Assembly (NCBI GenBank): GCA_964036195.1
Contig: OZ038458.1
Location: 20,411,832 to 20,475,831, forward strand
Origin: Sphaerolaimus hirsutus
Lineage: Eukaryota > Nematoda > Chromadorea > Monhysterida > Sphaerolaimidae
Direction of reading: 5' to 3'
Length of the DNA stretch: 64,000 nucleotides
A program made the position numbers and the translations under genes. Numbering within the stretch: the stretch's first letter is position 1; the number at the start of each line of letters is the position of its first letter. Below are positions 1 through 12,900 of the stretch, piece by piece. The notes beneath the pieces were generated by a model. The model was not told the origin of the DNA and made no database searches. It saw only the letters and a list, made by a program, of their open reading frames with translations.

Positions 1-503
1 GGGGGGCTGGGGGGGGGCTGCCCCCCCCCAAATCGGCCAGCTATCTATCTATCCCGGAGGCCGCTCAGCTATCTATCTATCCCGAGGCAAAAATTTTGGC
101 TACTACCCCAAAAGACCCCCCCCCAAATCGCTCAGCTATCTATCTATCTGGAGTGGTTTTTGAGAAATTTTGCCCCAATTTTCGCTCAAAATTACTAATG
201 TTCGCACCTTTTTATAGTTTTTCACCTTCAAAATCGTGCTTTCCGGCTATATAAATGGTTATATTCCTATTTTTAGCCATTTTATACCTACTTTTGGCTA
301 CTTTTAACTGATTATTAGCGATTTTTTCCCCTTTCTGCCTTCTTAACCTTGAAAAAACCTATATATTGTGCCCCCGCCAGCCCCCCCCCCAAGCCCCCCC
401 CCCCAGCCCCCCCCCAGAAAATTTTTCCAGCTATCTATCCCTCCGGAGGAGCGATTTGCTATCTATCCAGCCCCCGCGAGGGCCAAAATCCTGGAGACCC
501 CTG
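1..503. mobile_element. hAT-type MITE copy cut by the window edge
   Basis: Reverse complement of the element at 9905-10391 with few differences, ending GGAGACCCCTG at 503. The far end and its target duplication lie outside the window. The run of C near 368-420 gives a meaningless proline-rich open frame. Confidence 0.85.
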
Positions 504-827
504 CTAGTGTGTGTAGGCACAATGCAACATCGAAACTGTTGAATATGAGGCGTAGGTAAGGTGAAAGTATTAGCGATTTACTGGTGAAAATGATTAAAAA
601 GGGAGCAAACACTGACTTCTAATGTAAAAATTGGCACAATGGTACACAATTTTCGCCACGTAGGTACAGAACTGACTAACGTTGACTAATTTTTGATTAG
701 CCGTGACTATAATTTGGAGTTTCTTAAAAACCATTTTGTTAAAAAAACACGTTTTTAAACACGTTGTTTTTTTAAAAGGGTCGTTTTTCACCCCTTCCCC
801 CAACAAGTAAATCTTTTGCGGTCTCAG

Positions 828-974
828 ACGCCCGACACGTGCCGCTTGGAGGTCGAGGTCGACGGGGCGCAGCTGAGATTCTCCGGCTTGCTCATCAAGT
901 TGATACTCGAGTTCAAGGAGAATTACGCCGGCCTCAGCGACGAGTACCTGGACATCGCCGATTCAGACCGTGAT
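828..974 (+). CDS. BLTP1-like exon 1 of window
   Basis: The acceptor is GGTCTCAG. The reading runs TCRLEVEVDGAQLRF to ADSDRD and the exon ends at a GTTGGT donor in phase 0. An alternative donor at 970 would break phase with the next exon. Confidence 0.65.
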
Positions 975-3900
975 GTTGGTTTCTGCTTGCCTGCTTTTAG
1001 ATGTCCAGAGGTGTTTGGCAGATTTAGGACGTTTGAGCGGCTAGATGGCTTGGCTCGGGTATCGGATATTATATTTGATTTCGAATTTTTGTGGAGATTT
1101 TTTTATAAGGAGGGTACGCACAGAGCATAGATACAGGTGTCCAGTTGGTACCTTTCAACCAAAATTTGGAACCCTCATAAATCAGCTTTGAAGCATTTGA
1201 ATTTACCAGGATTAGGCGTCGTTCAACTACAGTTGGTGGGGCTAAAAAGTAGCTCATTCTAGTAAATTCAGGTGCGTTCAAAGTTAATTCATGAGTTTTC
1301 GAAATTTCGGGGTGTAGGCTGTTCGCTCCCCCGAGTCGTAGACGCGTCGCCAATTCCCCGCCGCGCGTCGCAGAAACTCGGCAACAAGTTCGGCCGGTTG
1401 CCGCGCGGCGCGCTCTTCTGCGGCAACAAGTACCGGCCGCTGTGGGTCACGCTGCGCATGGCGATCGTCAACACTGAGGGCGTGTGCCCCGTGTTCAGCG
1501 CGCAGCCGGCCGGCCAGGTGCCAATCCCAGACCCTGTAAAAAGCCCTGTAGAATGTCAAATGTCATGCAAAGCGTCAAAACTCATGGAAAATGCCCTGCA
1601 AAATGGCAACTCCATGACTTTTGACACTTTGCGTGACATTTGACATTTTACAGGGCTTCTTACAGGGTCTGGGAGCGCCCCCAGCCGGAGCCGGTGCCGT
1701 GCCCCCAGTTCGCCCTGCCGCAGCTCGTCTTCGAGATGGACAAGCGCTTCCACGAGACCCGACTGCAGCTGCTGCTGTCGCCGCTGGTTGGTTGTGCAGT
1801 TTGGTGGGCAAGTTTTAGAAGGTACCTAGATGTGAAGTATTCTTAATTCAATCAGTGCCATAAAGCGAAGACTAAAAAATGTCAAGTCTGGCGTTAAAGA
1901 GCGATATATTGAGAATAAATTTTGACTTGAAAGAAAACGTGAGAGGATTAATTTTTTTTTATTTGGTATCTTATTTTTATGCTTAGAATGCGAAATGACT
2001 TTGAAGAGGTCTGCCTGAATTGAAAAATCTTGAAAAAGTTAATGATTTTTCCTTTAAATTGCATAGTGTATCTGTGTAAAAGTGACGTTCTCTGTAGTCG
2101 GAAATTTGGAAAAGCAAAAATACTTAAACTCAAACCTATTCATTTTTTCGTTTCATCAATTCTCTGCCCTCGATTCTCAACCAAATACGACAGTTTCGTG
2201 TCCGCAATCGGTTGGGCCGTGGGCACTGAACCCGTTACTTTTATGTTTCGTGTTGCTTTGCAATCTGCTAATCACCACTGCGCCAGTGGAGCGGAGCTGA
2301 GCTCGCCGTAGCATGGCGCCATTGAATGCAAAATCGTGTGCGCTCATGTGAGCAACGCTACATGATATTAGTGTTTGATGGTCTCGGTAGTGTTTGAGGT
2401 TATATTATGTTGTTGATTTCGTGTCCTGTTAAATGTCATGTAAAATGTCAATCAAAATAAGAAGGAAGATTTTATTACTGAACTTTTGTCAATTTGCATG
2501 AAATTTGACTAATTTGTATGATAATTTACATGACATTTGACACTTTACAGGGTGTAGGATCTGTGCATCTGGATATGAATGGGAGTGTCACCAGATGTAG
2601 CTCTTGTTTTCTCTCACTTGTCAATTTTTGTCACACTGCTTAACGGGAGGAATTATTTGAAAAGGGGTCTCATCTCAATTATTCTAACATCTACTTCTCA
2701 AATCTAGCAACTCTAGCATTTACGATAAAAAGTGAAGTGTCACACCTCAATTCCCAATAATCCCCACTCAATAACCCAACTTCACAAAAATAATCCGCGT
2801 ACCCCTCGCAGAGCGTGTGGCTGTGCCCGGCGCAGAGCGGCGGCAGCGTGGCCGGCCGGCTGCAGCTGTCGGCGCTGCAGTTCCGCGGCCACGGCTGCTT
2901 CTCAGAGGTCGACTTGACCGTCGACTCGCCCACCATCGAGTACGCTTGGATGATGGAGGTGGGTCGGTGGATAGATAGATTGCTAGAGTTTGTTAAGCGG
3001 GGGGGGGGGTAACCACCCCCTACTAGAATGACTGGTTCATGTGTTTGCCGCAGGTTGTGTTGGGCGAGTTGTTGGGGCGCGTGCAGCCGGCCGATCTGGT
3101 TGTAGTTGCGCAGTTCGTACAGACGCTGGTGCACCTGCTGCTTGCCGAGGAGGAGAAGCTATTGCTCGTTTGTCCATTTTTTAAAAATATTTGTTTCTGA
3201 GAGCGTGTGGATATTAAAAAATATGGTGCCAATTCCGCAAGTGGACATGAGACTAAGTAAGGTGGCAAATAGTAAGTATTTACAGAAAGTGTACAGAAAA
3301 GTGACAAAAAAATTCAAATGAAAATGCTGGTCACTTGAATTTTACGTGTCAGTTTTGTGTCACAATTTAAGTTTACTCAGCACTTTTGACTTACAAAAGT
3401 TACCACTCATCACTTCTTTTATCACTTGTACACTTGCGAAATTAGGCCTAACTTTGTGTTGAACATAAATTTACCCCTTTCGCAGAGCGAGTCGCGGCAT
3501 TACTGCCAGCACATGTTGGCGCGGAAAACTTGTCCGCAGTCGGGCGGCGGCCAGCTGTGCGCCACCGAGGCCGACCTCAAGTACACCATGTTCAGATTGT
3601 CCCTCGACTCGCTGCAGCTGAGCGTCGCAGAACGGTGACTTTTGTTTGTGTCCTGCAACTTGAGGATCGCTTTTGGTTAAAAAAAATAATTTTATTTGAC
3701 TAATTATATTTTATTATTGATAAAATTCGTTTTTTTTTATCAGGATGGTGAAAAATAGTTGAAAAATGATTTTTTTGATTCCTATACTCGGCAGACACGA
3801 TGCCCTACAAACAGATAGGAGTTATGTCTTCGGCTGGCAGACGGCCAGCCGAGAACTTATGGAAGACGTGGTGAAGACGACGTGATGGCGAGAGATGATG

Positions 3901-6900
3901 ATCGGGACGAAAGTGATGACGTCATGATGGAGTGTTTCCTCCGGAAAAATGTACGGCGTAATGTCATCCGAGTATACTATGTTTTTCCACCCGTCAAACT
4001 TACGTCCGGCGCAGTTTCTCCTGTGTACACCTGCAATGCGACCCTCTGCGGCTGGCCGCCTGCAACGCGCACTGCGGCTGGCACCAAGCCGACGCGGCCA
4101 GTGCCGCCGCGCCGTCGGGCCGCCAGCAGCACAGCAGCTGGGGCGTCAGCGTCAAGGTGCCCAGTCTGGCCGCCACGGCGCTCGTGCTCGACGCCACCGG
4201 CGCGCCGCAAGTCTGTGATGGTAATTGTTGCAGTGTGATAGCTTTAAAGTGACTAGAAATGTCGACAAGTGATAAGAAATGTTATAAAAGATGGGTAAAT
4301 TATAGGTAAAACTAGATGGCGTGTACTTTCATTTAGAAATTTACGTGTCACTATTTGTAATGGCCGGAATTTTTTTAAATGTTTTATTTTAAAGTGGGGT
4401 AGTTGAAAAACGGATTTTTATCCTAATTGTCATTTTTAACCAAGTTTATTAACTAACGACTTTTCTTGTCGCTGCAATTTGCTCTAGCCGACTGCCCTTC
4501 CAAAAAGACCCTCGTGCATTGCAGTGCGCGCCGGTGTGGCTCGAGTGCGGCCGGGTCGGCTTGTCGGGCACGCAGCTGGACTTCTCCCTGCCGTGCGGCA
4601 AGGCGCCCACCGGCCACAGGGTCGCCTTCCTGCGCAAGCACGACGCCGCCAACAAGACCCTGCACTTTCTGCGCCAGTCGCCTGCGTTGGTTTTGGTCGC
4701 GTTTTTTATATATATTTTTTTGGGGGGTTGAAAATCGCTAAAAATAGGTGGAAAAATATCTAAAAATAGGAATATAACCACATATAGATAGCCACAGATA
4801 GCTGAAAATAGGCAATAAGGCACATAAATTAGTGATTTTTAAGTTTTGAAAATACCCGATGTTGTACAAAAATTTTGTTGAGATTTTTTTTAAATGTCGA
4901 CTGCGTGTCCACTTGCAGCGGCGGGTGCGCGTGCGTCGGCGCGGCCGACTTCTTCGGCAATCCCGACCTGAACGGGCCGCATTTCTTCGACACGGCGGGG
5001 CGGCGGGCGTTCGCGTCGCGCCAGCTGGCCGCCGACACGAGCTGCGCCAACCCGGGCTTCATGCGCAGCCTGCTGTTCGAGCACAACGACGCGGTGCAGC
5101 CGGGCGCGCTGAGCGACGGCGAGCTGTGGCAGCAGCAGCTCAGCGACGACGCTCGCTCTGACGCCGTTGGTTGCCATTTGCCATGTTGTCATCGCTGAAA
5201 ATCGGCGGTCAATTGAAAATGACATTTATCGTGTATAATTGAAAATGTCCCCCTTAAATAACTCCCCCTGTTGGCTGAGTGAGGCAAAAATAAAATGCAT
5301 CCTTGAATACCCCACCCCCCAAGTGGGAACGATATCGCAGAAAATTTTGAAAATTTCCAACTTTTTTCATTTTTTTCAAATTTCGGTAACTGTGCTTAGG
5401 CAGAAAAAATGACTCCTACTAAATCACCACATCAAAAAACTCTAGTCAAAAAGGTTTATTGGAAGAAATAACTTCTGGGGACTTATTGTAGGATTGATTG
5501 TTGATGGAAATTTTCAAGGTTTTTTTGGCACAACTTTTGTATTTTTCAGTTTCTCAATAGGGCAGTTGTCCCGAATCCTGGGTCGATGCCACTGATTGAA
5601 TTCGATGCCGACATTACTCAGGCGGCCGTGTCGCACAATGCGTTGCAGCGGATGTCCAGCGGCGGCGCGTACCTCTCCACGGACGGGGACCAGTTTTTCG
5701 AGGCGGGCAGTAACGCGGCCGGCCGCGCCTCCATGCCGCGCGGCGACAGCGACGCCAGCTTTCACACGACGCTGCAGGAACCAAATGTACATCTGTATGC
5801 ACAGGTTGGATTGTGGATGGTTATTTTTTAATTGATTTTTTTAAGTATATGGGTGAAATTTAATTTTTTTTATCGAAGTGATCGGCTAGGTAGTTTGCAA
5901 ATTTTTTAAATCATTTTTTCACATTTGGCTTTATTTTCATTGGTTTTGTGTAATTGTCGCTCAATTTACCGAAACATCAGTCTCAATGTATTCACCTTCA
6001 CTTCTAAAATTTTTTTACGCACTATTCTAACTTCGATGAAAGTTTATTTCCACTAAGTTTATCCAAACGTCGCAGGTCACGCGTCCGCTACTGTCCTCGG
6101 CGCTGCTCATGAGCCAGTACAGAAAGTACCTATCGCTGTGCCCGGCCGCCGCTGGCGACGTCGACGCGTCCGGCCACGCCGACCCCGTGCAGTTGGGCGC
6201 GGCGCTGCGGCGCGCCGACGGCGTGAGCAGATTGGCGCTGCGCACGGCGGCAGACGCGAAGTCGACCGGCGGCTGTTTGCGCGAGTCTACGGCGTCTAGC
6301 CAGCGCCTGGCGCGGCAGCACGGCCTCTGCTCGCACCTGTTCAGTTCCGTGACGCTGCTCAGCGAGGACAGCGACGCGCCCGACGTCGCACCTGGGTCAG
6401 TCATGGTGTGCCTCAGTGCTCCTACCGTATTTCTTCGAATAGAACGGCATGCCTCCAGTAGAAGGGTACCTCGAATAGAACGGCAGGTTTTGGGATCTTT
6501 GCGCGCATGAAAAGAATAGAACGGCAACCTCCAATAGAACGGCAGGTGGAAATTACGTTGGAAAAGAGCCAAAACATATCGTATGAAAAGTGGACGGCCG
6601 AAATGTTCAACGCATGTGTGACAAAATTAATGAAAAAATGATTGAGGGTGTGTGCTTATCATGCCTTATCGCTGCAGCGCGGAGGGTCGGCAGGGTACTG
6701 GCGGGCGTGCCGTCGAGCTGGTGGGCAGTCTGGCCGACCGGCTGGAAGTGTTTGTGACGCCGCTCAGCGCCGAGTGCCTCCAGCGGCTCGTGGATGCTGC
6801 CGCGCCCGTCGTGGCCAGGTTGGCTTGACATAAGCCTTGTGTGAGGTTTTTGGTGCTTGCTCGCTCCCGCGCCTTGGAAAATGTAAAGTTAAGGTATTTT

Positions 6901-9900
6901 TATGAAATTTATTTAAAATGTCACAAAAATTGTTGAAGGTTTGAACTCGGTAGAATTTTCTGGTAATTTGTTATTTTTATTGGGGATTTCACATCTTTCA
7001 TTGAGACTTTGCACTCGACAAATTTGTGTCGGAAATTTTTATTTATTTCAGACGCTCTAAAATTAATAAAAAATGAAATTATAATAAAAATATTGGGGAA
7101 AAATCAAGTGCCATCCCAAGTGCGACATTCACCTTTGACCAAGGCAGCCGACCGCGCACACCTGAACCCATTCGCATTCGCAGGCAGCACCCGCTGTACA
7201 TCGTACAGGAGCTGTTCACGCGCTGCTCGTTCGGCCAGCACAATCAGCCGCTAGTGCCCGCCGTGGAGAACGACGAGCCCCCCGGGCCGCCGGGCGAAGT
7301 TGCCCTGCTCACAAACGAATCGCGTCCTACAGGGTATGATAACCCCCTCACGTTTTACTGCACATCACTGTTCCACGCTCAAAATTTTCAAAATTCAGAA
7401 AATTGACCAAACGAGTGAGCATATTTGGTAACGAACCCGTCGATTTCGTTGAGTTTGTACACAAATTTCAATGATATTTTACATTTTTGAAAAGCCTTCT
7501 ACCCAGTGTGACTTGGCAATTGTCAAGGAAACGGGAATATTTTGGGGCCAGTGGCGCACCGCACACTGCAAAGTAGGGTGTCAAATTTCCGTTTTCCGTT
7601 TCCGTTTTCCGCAGGCAATTTTTTTCCGTTTTCCGTTCCGTTTTCCGGCCGCTGAATTTTTTTTTCGTTTTCCGGCCACCTTTTTTTCCGTTTCCGTTTT
7701 TCCGGCTCATTTTCCGTTTTCCGGTTAAATTTTTGTTTTTCCGCCTCTTCCAGCCAAACTGGTAAACAGTCATGCAGATTGTCAATTAAGTAAAAAAATT
7801 TCTGTTTCCAGCAAAATTTCGGCAAATTTTATCGTTTTTATTGGCAAAATTTCAGCACATTTTACTATTTCCATGCAAATTCCATTTTTCCATTTCCGTT
7901 TTCCGGCCACTGAAATTTTTTTTCCGTTTCCGTTTTCCGCTAAGTGCCAATTTTTTCCGTTTTCCGTTCCGTTTTCCGGCCGCTGAAATTTTTTTTCCGT
8001 TTCCGTTTTCCGTGAAAATTTTTTTTTGACACCCTACTGCAAAGTGTAACAGGAAGTTCGGACGATTTTTGCATGGGTGGAATTCAAAGGCGGAATTAAA
8101 AAAGGGTGGAATAAAAATCGTCCGAACCGACCCAATTTTCAGTAGTCTTTTAGATTTGTCGGATAATAAAATTGTCCGAACTGACTTTATAATTCTGCCC
8201 GGGCGGAAATTAAAACGTCCGGACTCGATCGTTACACTTTGCAGTGTGCGGTGCGCCAATCAGGCGCTTTTTAAAATGTAAAATACACGCTAAAAATGGA
8301 ATCAATTTTTGACATTCAATTTATTTCTATTGTACAGAGTGATGTCTGACCCGCCCATGCCCATTTTTTCCATTCCAATGTGAATCTCAGTTGCTCGGCG
8401 AGCGAATCGGCACCGAGTCGTGCAGTCACGCCGTTCGACAAACCCGCGGCGGGCGGGGCGGCGGCGCAGCGGGTGCAGCGCACGGGCACCGGCCGCGTCA
8501 GGCCGCACAACGCCGCCGGGCGGTCGACTGCCAAGCTGAGCGCCCTGGACGCGCGCAAAGGCGGCCGCGCGTCGCACTCGCCGCCTCCGACTGCACGTGA
8601 CGCGTCGCCCATGGTTGGTGCTCGATTTGATGAATTATTGTAGTACTGGCGAAAAGTAGTGCCAAACGCTGGTGTGGGTTTTTTATACAATTCCATGTAA
8701 TTTCTGTTACATGGCAGTTACTTTGAATTGGAAAGATATCACATAAAAATATTGATACACACTATTTTTCTACAATTCGACTTGCCGTGGCACCGTTTTT
8801 GCACGTTTCCAAAACATTTTCACAAGATGCAAACAGGTCCAAGCCTCCAAATATCTATGCTGCATTATGCACATTGCAGGGGGACGTGTCCGCCGCGCCG
8901 ACTGCAGCTGCGGCCACGGCGGTGCGGCTGCACGCGCGCCTGCCCTACGTGGGCCTGTCCGTCTTCCAGTGCGGCTTGGTGGAGAAGACCATCGCTCTGT
9001 CGCAGGTTTGCTTCTCTGTTCTGATTGTCGTCTGTCATAAACGAGCCCTGCAAATTTGTGTATTGATATTTAGCTTTTTATGGGCTCTACAAATCTCTTC
9101 AATGTGTTTTTTATTTTTGGCGTGTTTCTCAGAATATTTCACATCTGTATTTACAAACTTCTGATTCGGTCAGATTTCTAATTAGGTGAAAATAATCTGC
9201 ACATTTTGAAAAGCTAAAAAAAATTCCGGAATTATTTTTGGCGTCCGATCAAAAACGATGGCGCATTTTCCAATATTTTTAATACCCAGAATAGTGTATT
9301 TACGTGCACGTCCCAAACGGATAACCCCAATGCTTTCTCTTCGCAGCTGGAGCAGGCGGACTCGTTGGCGCGGCCGGCCGTGCTGCTGGGCTGCGTCGAC
9401 GGGCTGGCCCTGAGCGCCGTCACTGCAGATGCAATTGACGCTGCCGCACAACCGGCCGACTCGCAACCGGACGCCACGCAGCTCAATGTGAGGTCTTGTG
9501 ACGCCTTGTGACACGTTGGACAAAGTTTTTAATTTTAAGCTTTTTTCCTCCCAATTTGCGTGTTATCGAATTTTAAAATCTTTGAAGGTAAGTAGAAATA
9601 GTTTTCACTTTCCGAATGCTCAAAAAAGTTGTTTTTAATCTCTGTTTTCCGTTTGTCATCGTTAATCGACTGCCACAGTGTGATGGTAATTGAATTGGTC
9701 CTCGCAGCGGGGCGAGGTGCCGCGGCCGCAGTCACTGGCCACGACCGGCCGCAGCGACGCGGCGGGGCAGCATCTGCTGTGCCGCGTGCAGACGGGCAGC
9801 TGCCACACGCAGTTTCTCGAAGTGGTGCACAAATATGCGGCCAACACGAACATCGGCCTGTCCAAACAGGTGTGTGTGATTGAGGCGGCTCAGGGGATAG

Positions 9901-12900
9901 TAGCCAGGGGTCTCCAGGATTTTGGCCCTCGCGGGGGCTGGATAGATAGCAAATCGCTCCTCCGGAGGGATAGATAGCTGGAAAAAATTTCTGGGGGGGG
10001 GCTGGCGGGGGCACAATATATAGGCTTTTTCAAGGTTAAGAAGGCAGAAAGGGGAAAAAATCGCTAATAATCAGTTAAAAGTAGGTATAAAATGGCTAAA
10101 AATAAGTATATAACCATGTATATAGCCGGAAAGCACGATTTTGAAGGTGAAAAACTATAAAAAGGTGCGAACATTAGTGATTTTGCACGAAAATTGGGGC
10201 AAAATTTCTCAAAAACCACTCCAGATAGATAGATAGCTGAGCGATTTGGGGGGGGGGGTCTTTTGGGGTAGTAGCCAAAAATTTTGCCTCGGGATAGATA
10301 GATAGCTGAGCGGCCTCCGGGATAGATAGATAGCTGGCCGATTTGGGGGGGGGCAGCCCCCCCCAGCCCCCCCCCCCCTAGGAGACCCCTGATAGTAGCC
10401 ACAGTTATTGCTTCCTGGGTGGATTGATAGCTGGGTGATTTGGGGGGTTACCCCTACCCCAACCCCCATTCGAGGCCCCTGCCGCGCGCAGACGTCCAAG
10501 TTCGCGTGCGGCACGAACTGGGGCGAGCTGGCGCAGCTGTGTGTCGACCACGACAGTCGACTCGTCGTCGAGGCCGCCTGTGCGGATGGACTGCGCGTGG
10601 CCGTGTCGCGCCCGCTGCAACCGCCGCCGCTGCGAGCCGACCCGGCGGTCGATTTCGCCGCCCAGGCCGACTTGATAAAGACTATTGGTTGGGTGTTGAC
10701 ATTCCCATCTGCTGCAACATTGTGCGTACTCACCAGTTGACAACAGAATCTATCAAAACTGATAAATCTGTTTTGAACAGATTTTAGTTAAACAAAAATA
10801 AACTAGATACTGTGCGTGGGGTTATTAGTAAATGAAATAAAGGCCAATTTTTGACGAACCCTGGTTGGGATGCTGGTGGCGGTTGTGAATTTAGGTTGTG
10901 GATTTTACGCAGTTGACATAAAATTGGTCGAAAATCTATTTTTTATTTTAGAAAAACATTTTACGATGATTTTTTGATATTTTAATATGCAATATCATTT
11001 GTGATTTTTATTGACACTAGATATAAAAATAATCGCTGACAATTAGTTACATGATTTCCAGTTTGTCAACTGTGTTAATCTGTGTGAGTTTTCTTTCCTT
11101 CCCAGGCCGTCCCCGAGCTGACGCTAGTGCCGAACCTGACTGTGACAAGCCGTCGGCAGAAAGGACACCCTTGGACAAGCAGAGCGACCCGTTCGGCGAC
11201 GCGGACACTGCCGAGGGCGGCGGCAGGTCGCGGCTCGTGCTCCACGTGGGTCGAGTGCGGGCGCAGTGCGGCCTGTGCCAGCCGCTGGGCGCTGCGACCG
11301 CGGGTGCCGCCACCGGCACGTGGCCCCTGTTCGACTTGATGGCCACCAGCGTGGTCGCCTGGATGCACGCCGGTGCGCTGCGCTGCAGCTTCACTTTGGC
11401 TACACACACTACAGTTGACATCGCAAATAAATGTCATCTTACTGTCAACTAAAGAACACAAAACTATGTTCTATTACAAAGGAAAGTTGAAATCACATAA
11501 TTCACTAAAAGTTAAATTTAGTTGACACGAATTTTGATGTCAACTGGTCTGTGTGGGACCTCTGTTTGTGTTCATTTTGATGACTCTAGTGACCTGTGGC
11601 AGGCTCTCGCGTGTGCGCGTCGGTGGAGAGTGTGTCGCGCGCGGCTGCAGCGTGGCGTCAGGCGTGCGTCGCCAAGCTGCTCACCGAGGCGATCGACTGC
11701 AGTGAGCCGGGCGTGTTCGTGCAGCCGGGCAAGAGCAAGTTCAACCAAACCAGGGTGTACGGAAAGTACCTGCGCGGCTGTCCCAGCTGTCAGGTGTGCT
11801 TAGCATTAAAATGGGTGATTTTGAGCAAATGTAATTGAATACAATCTCAGAAAGTCTTTCGAAAAGAAAATTTAATTAAACTATTAAATCTGTCTGAGAA
11901 AAGCCGAAAAAATATATAGGTATGATATTTTCTGCTATTTTAAAAAATCTCAGAAAAGTAAATAAATACAATCAAATCTCTCTGAAAATTCCAGAAAATT
12001 AAGAAAAAAGAATTGTGTTCAAATAATTCCCCTGGAGAAATAAGGGTCGCTCTACTGCTCGTACGCGCAGGTGCTGCTGTCTCTGATGCGCTACTGCGTC
12101 GCGTGTCCGCTCGGCGCCGACTACGAGCTGGACATCGTGCGTTCGGTGGTGCAGCGGCGGCCGTCCAGCGGGCTCGAGTGCGGCGGCGACGCCACTTCCT
12201 TCCTGTCGAACGCGAATCGCCGCCGCCGGGCGCTGGTCGTGCTGCTGAGCCACTGGCAGGCGGTGCTCAGCGCTGAGCGGCTGGTCACGCTGTGCGACGG
12301 ACAGTTGGCTAAGATGCACAAGGTTCGGTGTGGGACCTGATCCAAAACCTTGTAGAATGTCATGTAAATTGGTCAAATTTCGTGTAAAATGTAAAATAAG
12401 GACTTTCACATTAGAAATTTAACGAATTTCGCCGCCACTGTAAACATTTTGGCGTCTTGGTGCAATCTCCTTGTTTATCGCAGGTGCAGTCGAGCAGTCC
12501 GCCGGCGGGGCCGTCGTTGAACTTGTCGGCGCAGCGCGGCACGCACCAGCACACGCAGACGCCGACACAGACTCAGTCTACGCGCGCGCCGCCGCCCGAC
12601 AAAGCCACGCCCAGCTCGTCGACCGACCGGCCCGCCGACGCCACTGCGGAGGGGCACGTCGACAAGGGGAAGCCAGTGCAGGTGCGGCACGTTTGTCGCT
12701 GATCCAAGTCTCTGTGATTGTTTATGGTTGCGATTTGTACTTAACAGAAACGTCGACCGACGGCTCCGTTGGAGGGCAGCGGCCACTCGGCGCAGTCGCT
12801 CTTGTCGCGCAGCAGGACCGTGCCGCGGCAGAGCGCAAGCAACGTAATAATTGAGGCCTCTACTTCTAAAAGTCGACAAGTCCACAAAATGTGATTTTGC

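Noticed and set aside
368..559. Proline-rich open frame at the window start
   Set aside because: It is produced by the C-run and GATA-rich part of a hAT MITE, with no conservation and a reverse-complement copy elsewhere.
4211..4220. GTAATT at 4221 as the donor of BLTP1 exon 7
   Set aside because: It would leave phase 1 before an exon that must start in phase 0. GTCTGT at 4211 restores the frame.
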